Part shown: in pieces, positions 1-6,162 of the stretch | Numbering within the stretch: position 1 is the first letter of the stretch | How the letters are laid out: each line of letters starts with the position of its first letter | From: an uncultured Collinsella sp. | GTDB lineage: Bacteria > Actinomycetota > Coriobacteriia > Coriobacteriales > Coriobacteriaceae | Assembly: GCA_900550185.1 (NCBI GenBank) | Contig: URRN01000093.1 | Span: 1-7,807, forward strand | DNA length: 7,807 bases | Direction: 5' to 3' | Made by a program: the position numbers and the translations under genes | The notes under the pieces: generated by a model | The model's database searches: none | What the model saw: only the letters and a program-made list of their open reading frames with translations | What the model was told of the DNA's origin: nothing

Positions 1-179
1 TGACTGCCGAGCGCCCATCCGATTACGGGCATGCCGGCCTGAAAGCCGCCAAAGAACAGGCCGAGCACCACGGCGACTTTAAGGTTGATCTTCTTCATGC
101 CGAGACCCTTGCAGATGGAAACGGCAAAGGCGTCCATCGAAAGGCCAACGGCGAGCAACACGAGCTCTGCGAGTCCCAT
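1..179 (-). CDS. mntP: Manganese efflux pump MntP, N-terminal part (cut by window edge)
   Basis: The minus strand from the ATG at 179-177 gives 59 codons before the window ends, so the 3' part is missing. The peptide begins MGLAELVLLAVGLSMDAFAV and continues with FFGGFQAGMPVIGW. This is the MntP (DUF204/YebN) signature: a first membrane helix carrying the conserved SMDAFAVSI stretch with an intramembrane aspartate (D16), then a second helix with G-rich packing and a PxIGW ending. The family exports excess Mn2+ across the cytoplasmic membrane. A Shine-Dalgarno GAGGGAG (193-187) sits 7 nt before the ATG. The leader carries a manganese riboswitch and terminator, which fits both the identification and the expected control by Mn2+. 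The gene is divergent from disA. I am confident of the family; its substrate is inferred from the family and the riboswitch. Confidence 0.93.
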   Translation of the reverse strand, partial: MGLAELVLLAVGLSMDAFAVSICKGLGMKKINLKVAVVLGLFFGGFQAGMPVIGWALGS

Positions 180-232
180 AGTCTGGCTCCCTCTCTGCGG
201 GCGGGCCCGCGTGTACCTCTTGGGGGAGTAAC

Positions 233-277
233 AAAAAAGACCCGTGGCGTACGCGTTGCGCGCACAGCCACGAGTCT
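233..277 (-). terminator. Riboswitch expression-platform terminator in the mntP leader
   Basis: On the minus strand AGACTCGTGGC (277-267) pairs with GCCACGGGTCT (248-238), eleven pairs with one G-U. After a one-base bulge, GTGCGCG (265-259) pairs with CGCGTAC (255-249) around a three-base CAA loop. The stem is followed directly by a T run (238-233). The first arm contains the riboswitch P1 3' strand, so terminator and aptamer P1 exclude each other. It lies about 54 bases before the mntP start. Confidence 0.88.
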
Positions 278-372
278 CGTTCATTAAGGCAAGCCAGACC
301 GCATCGGCCAGTATGTTGACTTGCCGCGCCATCGGAGGCGAACCCGATCACGCGACTACTCCCTCATTTATG
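270..372 (-). promoter_or_regulatory. yybP-ykoY manganese riboswitch aptamer upstream of mntP
   Basis: Read on the minus strand, the leader contains the yybP-ykoY hallmarks in order. GGGAGTAG (363-356) follows a P1 5' strand ATGAG (367-363). A P2 hairpin with arms ATCGG/CCGAT comes next. A long P3 stem pairs GGCAAGTC (325-318) with GGCTTGCC (295-288), eight pairs including one G-U. ACATACTG (316-309) lies inside it. P1 closes with CTCGT (274-270). This family binds Mn2+ and in many bacteria controls mntP-type exporters, as here. The P1 3' strand is also part of the 5' arm of the downstream terminator, so ligand-stabilised P1 should prevent termination and switch mntP on. The secondary structure is read by eye; exact ends are approximate. 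Confidence 0.88.
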
Positions 373-381
373 CGAATCCCG

Positions 382-390
382 ATGCTACCA
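382..390 (-). promoter_or_regulatory. Putative extended -10 promoter for the mntP riboswitch transcript
   Basis: The minus strand reads TGGTAGCAT at 390-382, an extended -10 (TGn plus TAGCAT, matching TAnnnT). It would start transcription near 375, just before the 5' strand of the riboswitch P1. No good -35 is seen 16-18 bases upstream, which is tolerable for an extended -10. The call rests on motif and position only. Confidence 0.4.
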
Positions 391-526
391 CATAAGCAGC
401 TCATTTGGATTGGGGCTCTCAGCTGTGTTCGCTCATTCTGTAAGCATCGGATTTTGCGGGCGTCACAGGGGCAAACCGTGAGAAACTTATTGACGTTTAT
501 GGAGCGTATACGATGGGAGCGATGCC

Positions 527-1594
527 TTGGATAAGAACGAGCTGCAAAAGCGTATGGAACAGGCCATCCGCCTGACGGCACCTGGTCAGCCGATCCGCAC
601 CGCCCTCGACATGATCATCGCCGGTCACCTGGGCGCCCTTATCTGCGTCGGCGACACCGAAAACGTGCTCGCTGCCGGTAACGACGGCTTTCCGCTCAAC
701 ATTTCGTTTACCTCGAACCGTCTGTTCGAGCTCTCCAAGATGGACGGTGCCATCGTCATCGATGGCGACCTCACCCAGATCCTGCGCGCCAACTTCCACC
801 TCAATCCCGATCCCTCGCTTGCCACGAGCGAGACGGGCATGCGTCACCGCACCGCCGCTCGCATGTCGGTGCTCACCGACGCCATCGTGATCTCGGTTTC
901 GGCTCGTCGTGCCGTCGTCAACGTGTACGTCCACGGTAAGAGCTACGAGATCCAGCCTGTCACCACCATCATGAGCTCGGTCAACCAGCTCGTCGCCACG
1001 CTCCAGACCACCCGTCAGTCGCTCGACCGCTCCCTGCTGCGTCTGACGGCCCTCGAGCTCGATGACTACGTTACGCTCGCCGATATCACCGGTATTTTCT
1101 CGAGCTTTGAGATCATGCAGCAGGCAAAGACTGAGCTTAAGGATTGCATTGTCAAGCTGGGCAACCAGGGCAAGCTCGTGCAGATGCAGCTCGAGCAGCT
1201 CGCCGGTTCCAGCATGGATACCGAATACGACCTGATGATCCGCGACTACGCGAGCGATTCCTCCGAGGCAAACGCCGAGAAGATTCGTGCAGAGCTCGCT
1301 CGCATGACGCCTAAGGACCTGTCCGACCCGCAGCACGTGGCGGCAGTTCTGGGCTATGACGACCTGGACGAGGACTCCGTCATGACGCCGCTGGGCCTGC
1401 GCACGCTTTCGCGCGTGTCCGTCGTGCGCGACGGCGTGGCCGAGAAGATCGTCGACGAGTACGGCTCGCTGCAGGAGCTCATGGACGACATCAGCGAGGA
1501 TCCGGAGCGCCTGGGCGACTTTGGCGTCAACAACCCTGCCATTCTTGCGGACTCGCTGTACCGCATGAAGGGCACCAAACAGGGGAACGCATAA
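527..1594 (+). CDS. disA: DNA integrity scanning protein DisA, diadenylate cyclase
   Basis: The 355-aa product condenses two ATP into cyclic di-AMP and in its family also scans DNA for branched structures. The N-terminal DAC domain (about 10-145) carries both catalytic signatures: DGA at 73-75 (KMDGAIVIDGD) and RHR at 106-108 (GMRHRTA; the usual form is GTRHR). A helical linker spans about 150-285. The C-terminal helix-hairpin-helix region (about 288-348) keeps the first hairpin (VVRDGVAEKIVDEYGSLQEL), but the GIGxxRA-type second hairpin is replaced by DFGVNNPAIL. The start is TTG at 527: it has a GGGAG site 7 bases upstream (515-519), an in-frame stop lies at 491, and no other start codon lies between. 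It heads the operon and its stop shares one base with the ispD start. No clear promoter was found in 373-526, and radA, a frequent partner, is not in view. Confidence 0.95.
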   Translation: MDKNELQKRMEQAIRLTAPGQPIRTALDMIIAGHLGALICVGDTENVLAAGNDGFPLNISFTSNRLFELSKMDGAIVIDGDLTQILRANFHLNPDPSLATSETGMRHRTAARMSVLTDAIVISVSARRAVVNVYVHGKSYEIQPVTTIMSSVNQLVATLQTTRQSLDRSLLRLTALELDDYVTLADITGIFSSFEIMQQAKTELKDCIVKLGNQGKLVQMQLEQLAGSSMDTEYDLMIRDYASDSSEANAEKIRAELARMTPKDLSDPQHVAAVLGYDDLDEDSVMTPLGLRTLSRVSVVRDGVAEKIVDEYGSLQELMDDISEDPERLGDFGVNNPAILADSLYRMKGTKQGNA

Positions 1595-2322
1595 TGGCGC
1601 CCGTATGCGCCGTGGTCGTTGCCGGCGGCAGCGGTCAGCGCTTTGGAAATCCCGGCGGCAAGCAGCTCGTCAATGTGGCGGGTCGTCCGCTTATGAGCTG
1701 GTCCATCCGTGCGTTCGATCGTAGCGACAAGGTCGGCCACATTGTGGTGGTGTGTCCTGCCGAGCGCCGTGCCGAGATGCGACGCCTGGCCATCGACCCG
1801 TTTGACTATGACACGCCCATCAGCTTTGCCGATGCCGGCGATACCCGTCAGGATTCCACCCGTGCCGGCGTGCATGCGGTTCCGGCGGGTTTCGAATATG
1901 TCGCCATCCACGACGGCGCCCGTCCGCTCATCACGACCGAGGCCATCAATCATGCGATCGACGTGCTTGTGGGCGACCGCTCGCTCGACGGTGTCGTGTG
2001 TGGTCAGCCCGCGATCGACACGCTCAAGATCGTCGACGGCGATAACATCGTCGAGACGCCGCCGCGCGAGCTCTATTGGGCCGCGCAGACGCCACAGATC
2101 TTTAGCGTCGACGCCATGAAGCGCGCTCACGCCGCTGCTATCGCCGAGGGCTTTATCGGTACCGATGATTCATCGCTGGTCGAGCGCATGGGCGGGCGCG
2201 TCCGCTGTGTCCAGAGCCCGCGCGATAACCTTAAGGTGACGGTGCCCGAGGACCTGCGTCCTGTAACCGCGATTTTGCTTGGCCGCATGGCCGAGGGAGA
2301 GGACCTTCTCCATGTTCAGTAA
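1594..2322 (+). CDS. ispD: 2-C-methyl-D-erythritol 4-phosphate cytidylyltransferase
   Basis: The 242-aa enzyme joins CTP and methylerythritol phosphate to give CDP-ME, step three of the MEP isoprenoid pathway, in the cytoplasm. The family landmarks are all present: the nucleotide-binding loop VAGGSGQRFG with a following GGKQ (residues 9-24), GDTRQDSTRAG (82-92), HDGARP (106-111), IDTLK (141-145), AAQTPQIF (163-170), TDDSSLVE (190-197) and NLKVTVPEDL (212-221). Length is normal for the family (about 230-240). The ATG overlaps the disA stop as TAATG and has an AGGGGA ribosome site (1581-1586), so translational coupling with disA is likely. The end overlaps ispF by 11 bases; the two enzymes act two steps apart in the same pathway, so co-translation makes sense. 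Confidence 0.97.
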   Translation: MAPVCAVVVAGGSGQRFGNPGGKQLVNVAGRPLMSWSIRAFDRSDKVGHIVVVCPAERRAEMRRLAIDPFDYDTPISFADAGDTRQDSTRAGVHAVPAGFEYVAIHDGARPLITTEAINHAIDVLVGDRSLDGVVCGQPAIDTLKIVDGDNIVETPPRELYWAAQTPQIFSVDAMKRAHAAAIAEGFIGTDDSSLVERMGGRVRCVQSPRDNLKVTVPEDLRPVTAILLGRMAEGEDLLHVQ

Positions 2323-2806
2323 CCTGCGCATTGGCCACGGCTACGACGTCCACCGTTTGGTGGAGGGGCGTCGATGCATCATCGGCGGGGTCGACATTCC
2401 CTACGAGCGCGGCCTGCTGGGCCACTCGGATGCCGATGTGCTCGCGCACGCCTTGGCCGACGCCATTCTGGGCGCCTGCCGCGGGGGAGACATCGGCAAG
2501 CTATTCCCCGACACCGATCCTGCCTACGAGGGTGCTGATTCGATGGTGCTGCTCGCTCGCGTGATGGACTATGCGCGCGAGCTGGGCTTTGAGTTTGTCG
2601 ATGCCGATTGCACCATTGCCTGTCAGCAACCCAAGATCACCCCGCACCGCGATGCCATGCGCGCCAACCTTGCCCATGCCCTGGGCGTTGACGTCGAAAA
2701 TGTAGGCGTCGCCGCCACTACGACCGAAAAGCTCGGTTGGGAAGGCCAGGGCGAGGGAATCGGCGCCTGGGCCGTCTGCCTGCTACAGAAAACCGTTAAG
2801 GAGTAA
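2312..2806 (+). CDS. ispF: 2-C-methyl-D-erythritol 2,4-cyclodiphosphate synthase
   Basis: The 164-aa product cyclises CDP-ME 2-phosphate to MEcPP, releasing CMP, in the MEP pathway; the family works as a trimer with a divalent metal in each active site. The metal ligands are visible as D12 and H14 (GYDVHRL) and H46 (ADVLAHALAD). Also conserved are GHSDAD (37-42), DIGKLFPDTDP (60-70), the CDP-binding DCTIACQQPKI (99-109) and TTTEKLGWEGQGEGIGA (136-152). I chose ATG 2312 because it is preceded by AGGGAGAGG (2294-2302) and gives the family's usual N-terminus, with IGHGYDVHRL close to the start. A longer in-frame TTG start at 2279 would add 11 unrelated residues. It overlaps ispD by 11 bases and is 3 bases from cysS. 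Confidence 0.97.
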   Translation: MFSNLRIGHGYDVHRLVEGRRCIIGGVDIPYERGLLGHSDADVLAHALADAILGACRGGDIGKLFPDTDPAYEGADSMVLLARVMDYARELGFEFVDADCTIACQQPKITPHRDAMRANLAHALGVDVENVGVAATTTEKLGWEGQGEGIGAWAVCLLQKTVKE

Positions 2807-2809
2807 CGA

Positions 2810-4276
2810 ATGCGTATCTACAACAGCGCTACCCATAAAAAGGAAGAGTTCCAGCCCATCGAGTCCGGCAAGGTTCGCATGTACGTGTGCGGCCCCACGG
2901 TCTACGACAACATCCACATCGGCAATGCCCGCACGTTCATCAGCTTCGATGTGATTCGACGCTGGCTCATCGCGAGCGGCTACGAGGTCACGTTCGCCCA
3001 GAACCTCACCGATGTCGACGACAAGATCATCAAGCGCGCCAACGAGCAGGGCCGTACGGCTGCCGAGGTCGCGACGGAGTTCTCCGACAAGTTCATCGGC
3101 GTCATGCGCGCCGCCAACGTGCTCGATCCCGATGTGCGCCCCCGCGCCACCAAGGAGATCGGCCCCATGATCGCCATGATCAAGACGCTTATCGAGCAGG
3201 GCCACGCTTACGCAGCCGATAACGGCGATGTGTACTTTGCCGTGCGCAGCGATCCCAACTATGGTCAGGTCTCGGGCCGCAACATCGACGACCTTATGGT
3301 TGGTGCGCGCATCGAGGAGAACGAGGACAAGATCGACCCGCTCGACTTTGCCCTGTGGAAGGCCGCCAAGCCCGGCGAGCCCAGCTGGCCGAGCCCCTGG
3401 GGCGAGGGCCGTCCCGGTTGGCACACCGAGTGCGCCGCCATGGTACATCGCTACCTGGGCACCCCGATCGACATCCACGGCGGCGGCTCCGACCTTGCCT
3501 TCCCGCATCACGAGAACGAGTGCGCCCAGGCCACCTGTGCCTGGCACCAGGGCTTCTCCAACACCTGGATGCACACGGGCATGCTGCTGGTAGACGGTGA
3601 GAAGATGTCCAAGTCGCTCGGCAACTTCTTTACGCTGGCCGAGGTCCTCGAGCAGCACTCCGCTGCCGCCCTGCGCCTGCTGATGCTGCAGACGAGCTAT
3701 CGCTCGCCGCTCGACTTTTCTTGGGAGCGCCTGGAGGGTGCCGAGAACTCGCTCACGCGTATCGCCGGTACGGTCGAGAACCTGCGCTGGGCCGCGAACC
3801 ATGCGACGGCCGATGCCGATGCGGCTGCCGCCGAGGCGTTTGCCGCCAAGGCCGCCGAGACTCGTGCCACCTTTAAGGAGTGCATGGACGACGACTTTAA
3901 CACCGCTGGTGCCATGGGTGCCGTCTTTGGCTTTGTGACCGAGTGCAACCAGTACCTGGAGCAGGCGGGCGACGCTGCCGACAAGGCCGCCGCGCTTGCC
4001 GCCGCCGACACGCTGGCCGAGCTTCTCGATACGTTTGGCGTTGAGCTTCCCGAGCCCAAGGTCGAGCTGCCGTTGGGCCTGCTGGGCGTTGCCGCCGGTC
4101 TGGTTGCCTACACTGGTGACGATGTGGATGAGGCCGCTGCCAAGATTCTCGAGGCTCGCGCCGAGGCCCGTGCCGCCAAGAACTGGGATCTGGCCGACGC
4201 CATCCGCGACCAGCTCAAGGATCTGGGCCTGACGATTGAAGATACCGCCGCGGGTACTCGTATCAAATCTCTCTAA
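2810..4276 (+). CDS. cysS: Cysteinyl-tRNA synthetase
   Basis: The 488-aa class I synthetase charges tRNA-Cys. The catalytic Rossmann fold begins with YVCGPTVYD and a HIGN version of the HIGH motif (36-39), a variant normal in Gram-positive CysRS. The zinc ligands that select cysteine are in place: C27, C208 (GWHTEC), H233 and E237 (FPHHENE). The KMSKS loop is at 265-269. An Ala-rich helical anticodon-binding part follows (about 330-488), ending in the family's AKNWDLADAIRDQL helix. The ATG follows TAAGGAG (2797-2803), which overlaps the ispF stop. In Bacillus the next gene is mrnC, whose product partners maturation of 23S rRNA; here it is absent, and structured repeats follow the stop instead. 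Confidence 0.98.
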   Translation: MRIYNSATHKKEEFQPIESGKVRMYVCGPTVYDNIHIGNARTFISFDVIRRWLIASGYEVTFAQNLTDVDDKIIKRANEQGRTAAEVATEFSDKFIGVMRAANVLDPDVRPRATKEIGPMIAMIKTLIEQGHAYAADNGDVYFAVRSDPNYGQVSGRNIDDLMVGARIEENEDKIDPLDFALWKAAKPGEPSWPSPWGEGRPGWHTECAAMVHRYLGTPIDIHGGGSDLAFPHHENECAQATCAWHQGFSNTWMHTGMLLVDGEKMSKSLGNFFTLAEVLEQHSAAALRLLMLQTSYRSPLDFSWERLEGAENSLTRIAGTVENLRWAANHATADADAAAAEAFAAKAAETRATFKECMDDDFNTAGAMGAVFGFVTECNQYLEQAGDAADKAAALAAADTLAELLDTFGVELPEPKVELPLGLLGVAAGLVAYTGDDVDEAAAKILEARAEARAAKNWDLADAIRDQLKDLGLTIEDTAAGTRIKSL

Positions 4277-4282
4277 TCCCTG

Positions 4283-4384
4283 CGGGTTTCCCAAGCACCC
4301 GACCTTGCCCCTCAAACCGTCGCTCGCGTACTCAAGTACGCGTCGCTCCTCTTTCACGGCAATCTCGGGCACTTGGAAAACCCG
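4283..4384. repeat. Structured palindromic repeat, unit A of a tandem pair
   Basis: A 20-base arm (4283-4302) is complementary to 4365-4384 at 17 of 20 positions. Inside it TTGCC (4305-4309) pairs with GGCAA (4358-4362), and a central hairpin CGCGTAC (4325-4331) / GTACGCG (4336-4342) has a TCAA loop. The three imperfect positions of the outer stem become G-U wobbles if the minus strand is transcribed but C-A mismatches if the plus strand is, so a minus-strand RNA can pair along all 20 positions. The core (CCTTGCC, TCAA, CGTCG, CTCAAG, CTCCTCTTTCA, GGCAATCT on the plus strand) is shared with unit B, while the stems differ. It may be a REP/MITE-like repeat or a structured RNA; I do not recognise the family. 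Confidence 0.8.
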
Positions 4385-4385
4385 T

Positions 4386-4490
4386 ACCGACCGCCCGAGC
4401 CACGGCACCTTGCCTTTCAATCGTCGGACATGACCTCAAGGTCTATGCCCTCCTCTTTCAAGGCAATCTGCCGCACCTCGGGCGGTCGGT
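4386..4490. repeat. Structured palindromic repeat, unit B of a tandem pair
   Basis: A perfect 14-base inverted repeat (4386-4399 with 4477-4490) encloses CGGCA/TGCCG (4403-4407 with 4469-4473), then TTGCCTT/AAGGCAA (4410-4416 with 4460-4466), then a small central hairpin GACC/GGTC around the same TCAA loop as unit A (4432-4443). The unit follows unit A after one base and has the same orientation and core words, but its outer stem sequence is unrelated, so stem pairing has been kept while sequence changed. The T-rich stretch 4491-4518 after the plus-strand stem might give weak termination before rlmB, which has its own strong ribosome site; that is only a possibility. Confidence 0.8.
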
Positions 4491-4531
4491 CTATTTGTTT
4501 CGTTTGATAGTTGTATTTAGGAGGTTGTCCC

Positions 4532-5446
4532 ATGGCCGACAATCGCAAGCGTGCGCCTCGTGGCGGCAAGCAGGCCGCTTCTGGCTCGCGTCCGATTCGC
4601 CGCAATGATCGCGCTGCCGCTCCTAAGGGCCAGCGCGATCGCGCCCAGACTGCGCGTCCGCAGCGCGATCGCAACCGCGATGCTGTCCAGGCTCCCAAAG
4701 GCGAGTTTATCGAAGGTCGCCGTGCTGCCGCCGAGGCGCTGCGTACTGGTTTTCCCATCAAGTGCGCACTCATTGCCGAGGGCGGGGAGCGCGATGCCGC
4801 CTTGTCGCGCCTGGTCGACGACCTCAACGCCGCGGGCGTCCGCATTAAGTATGTGCCGCGTGCGCAGCTCGACGCACTGTCGAGCCATGGCGCTCATCAG
4901 GGCATCGCACTCGAGGTTGGCAACTTCCCCTATGCTGATGTCGCCGATATTCTCGACCGCGCAGGCGACGGTCCGGCGCTTGTCGTCGTGCTCGACCATG
5001 TGACCGACGACGGCAACTTTGGCGCCATTGTGCGCTCCGCCGAGGTCGTGGGCGCGGCCGGCGTCGTCATCGCCAACAAGCGTGCCGCCGGCGTGACCGT
5101 GGGCAGCTACAAGACCTCGGCCGGTGCTGTCATGCATCTGCCTATCGCGCAGGTTCCCAATATTGCCCGTGCACTCGATGACCTCAAGGCCGCTGGTTTT
5201 TGGGTGGGCGGCGCCTCCGAGCACGCCGAGGGCAGCTGCTGGGATGCTCCCTTCGAGGGCCGCGTGGCGCTCGTCATGGGCTCCGAGGGCGACGGCATCT
5301 CGCGCCTGGTGCTCGAGAAATGCGACTTTATGACCAAGCTTCCCCAGCGCGGCATGACCGAGAGCCTCAATGTTGCCCAGGCGACCACGGCGCTGTGCTT
5401 TGAGTGGCTGCGCCGCAACGTCGGCGAGCTCATGGGGGAGGAGTAG
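4532..5446 (+). CDS. rlmB: 23S rRNA (guanosine-2'-O-)-methyltransferase RlmB-type, SpoU/TrmH family
   Basis: The 304-aa product is a SPOUT (trefoil-knot) methyltransferase; RlmB proteins methylate the 2'-O of a guanosine in the 23S peptidyl-transferase region (G2251 in E. coli). After an Arg/Lys-rich, low-complexity N-tail (about 1-56) comes the substrate-binding domain, starting FIEGRRAAAEAL (59-70) and including LSSHGAHQGIALEV (116-129). The three SpoU motifs follow: DHVTDDGNFGAIVRSAEVVGA (155-175, catalytic N162 and R168), VMGSEGDGIS (248-257) and LPQRGMTESLNVAQATTAL (270-288). ATG 4532 is chosen because AGGAGG (4519-4524) lies 7 bases upstream; an upstream TTG at 4511 would precede that site. 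It is 3 bases before the Rae1-like gene, the same pairing as yacO-yacP in Bacillus. The exact target base is inferred from the family. Confidence 0.92.
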   Translation: MADNRKRAPRGGKQAASGSRPIRRNDRAAAPKGQRDRAQTARPQRDRNRDAVQAPKGEFIEGRRAAAEALRTGFPIKCALIAEGGERDAALSRLVDDLNAAGVRIKYVPRAQLDALSSHGAHQGIALEVGNFPYADVADILDRAGDGPALVVVLDHVTDDGNFGAIVRSAEVVGAAGVVIANKRAAGVTVGSYKTSAGAVMHLPIAQVPNIARALDDLKAAGFWVGGASEHAEGSCWDAPFEGRVALVMGSEGDGISRLVLEKCDFMTKLPQRGMTESLNVAQATTALCFEWLRRNVGELMGEE

Positions 5447-5449
5447 CGC

Positions 5450-6127
5450 ATGTCCAAAAAGAACCGTGCCAAGTCCAAGGCCAAGCGCTTTGGCGAGGGC
5501 TCGGCCAAGCCGATTGTTTCGGCCGCGACCTATGGCGTGGGCGGCAATGCGTTTGCGCAGGCCATCGCCGACCCGGTCTCGACGGTGCACTCCAATAAGC
5601 CCGAGCTGCTGGTGGTCGACGGCTACAACGTGATCCACTGCACGCCGCGCTACGAAAAGCTCGTCTACGACTATTCCGACGATCCGTATTCCAGCGACGT
5701 CCACGATATGGCGCGCACCGCGCTCATCAACGATGTTGCGGCGTTTGCCCAGGACCGCTACGAGGCCGTGATCGTGTTTGACGGCGCGGGCAATATCTCC
5801 AACGAGCGCCCCAACCTGCCGGCCCGTGGCGTGCGTATCGAGTTTTCGCCAACGGGCGTATCGGCCGATACCGTGGTGCAGAAGCTTTGCATCGAGGCGC
5901 GCGAGGAAGGCCGCGCGTGCTCCGTGGTGTCGAGCGACGGCACGATCCAGGCCGTCGTCATGGGCAAGGGCGTCACGCGCATCTCGAGCCGTATGCTGGT
6001 GGACGAGATCAAACAGATCGACAACGACGTGCACGAGGCCGAGGAGGCCCCGCAGATCAAGATGACCCTGGGCAGCCGTCTAAGCCCCGAGGCCCTGGCC
6101 AAGCTCAAAGCTCTGCGCGGGAGGTAG
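5450..6127 (+). CDS. NYN/PIN-like nuclease, YacP/Rae1 family
   Basis: The 225-aa protein has a NYN (PIN-like) fold of the YacP family from about residue 52 to 185. The acidic residues expected of the metal site are visible: D57 (LLVVDGYNVIH), D111 (VIVFDGAG), D140 (SADTVVQKL) and D163 (VVSSDGTIQ), and the family's RISSRML ending is at 177-183. In Bacillus the homologue Rae1 enters the ribosomal A site and cuts mRNA during translation; the same activity is inferred here, not shown. The N-terminus carries about 50 extra residues, the first 20 strongly basic (SKKNRAKSKAKR), which Bacillus Rae1 lacks. The C-tail (about 195-225) is also extra. GGAGGAG (5437-5443) precedes the ATG and overlaps the rlmB stop, so it is translated with rlmB. 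It is the last gene of the operon. Confidence 0.88.
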   Translation: MSKKNRAKSKAKRFGEGSAKPIVSAATYGVGGNAFAQAIADPVSTVHSNKPELLVVDGYNVIHCTPRYEKLVYDYSDDPYSSDVHDMARTALINDVAAFAQDRYEAVIVFDGAGNISNERPNLPARGVRIEFSPTGVSADTVVQKLCIEAREEGRACSVVSSDGTIQAVVMGKGVTRISSRMLVDEIKQIDNDVHEAEEAPQIKMTLGSRLSPEALAKLKALRGR

Positions 6128-6128
6128 G

Positions 6129-6162
6129 GGAGTTGGCGGGGCGATGCTGTCTCGCTAACTCC
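6129..6162. other. Hairpin between the convergent genes
   Basis: GGAGTTGGCG (6129-6138) pairs with CGCTAACTCC (6153-6162) with one G-T position, around a 14-base loop. It lies just after the nuclease stop and contains the stop codon of the opposing gene (6155-6157). No T run follows on either strand, so it is at best a weak terminator or an RNA end-protecting hairpin. Confidence 0.35.

Noticed and set aside
490..514. TTGACG and TATACGAT as a disA promoter
   Set aside because: The boxes are only about 11-13 bases apart, and a start after TATACGAT would remove the GGGAG ribosome site needed for the TTG start.
2783..4420. Long minus-strand open frame opposite cysS
   Set aside because: It mirrors cysS codon periodicity in a high-GC gene and has no recognisable motifs; cysS on the plus strand is certain.
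4283..4490. Minus-strand peptide reading across both repeats (IAVKEE / IALKEE, then LE and SD)
   Set aside because: The two units read as similar peptides in one frame, but the differences do not favour synonymous positions, unit B meets an in-frame TGA and the similarity continues only in another frame, while the shared feature is base pairing. It is better explained as a structured repeat than as coding sequence.
4495..4524. Separate promoter for rlmB
   Set aside because: The region is T-rich, but no -35/-10 pair with sensible spacing leaves room for the AGGAGG site.
4517..6034. Long minus-strand open frame opposite rlmB and the nuclease gene
   Set aside because: A His/Ala/Arg-rich shadow of two well-supported plus-strand genes, with no family features and no ribosome site.
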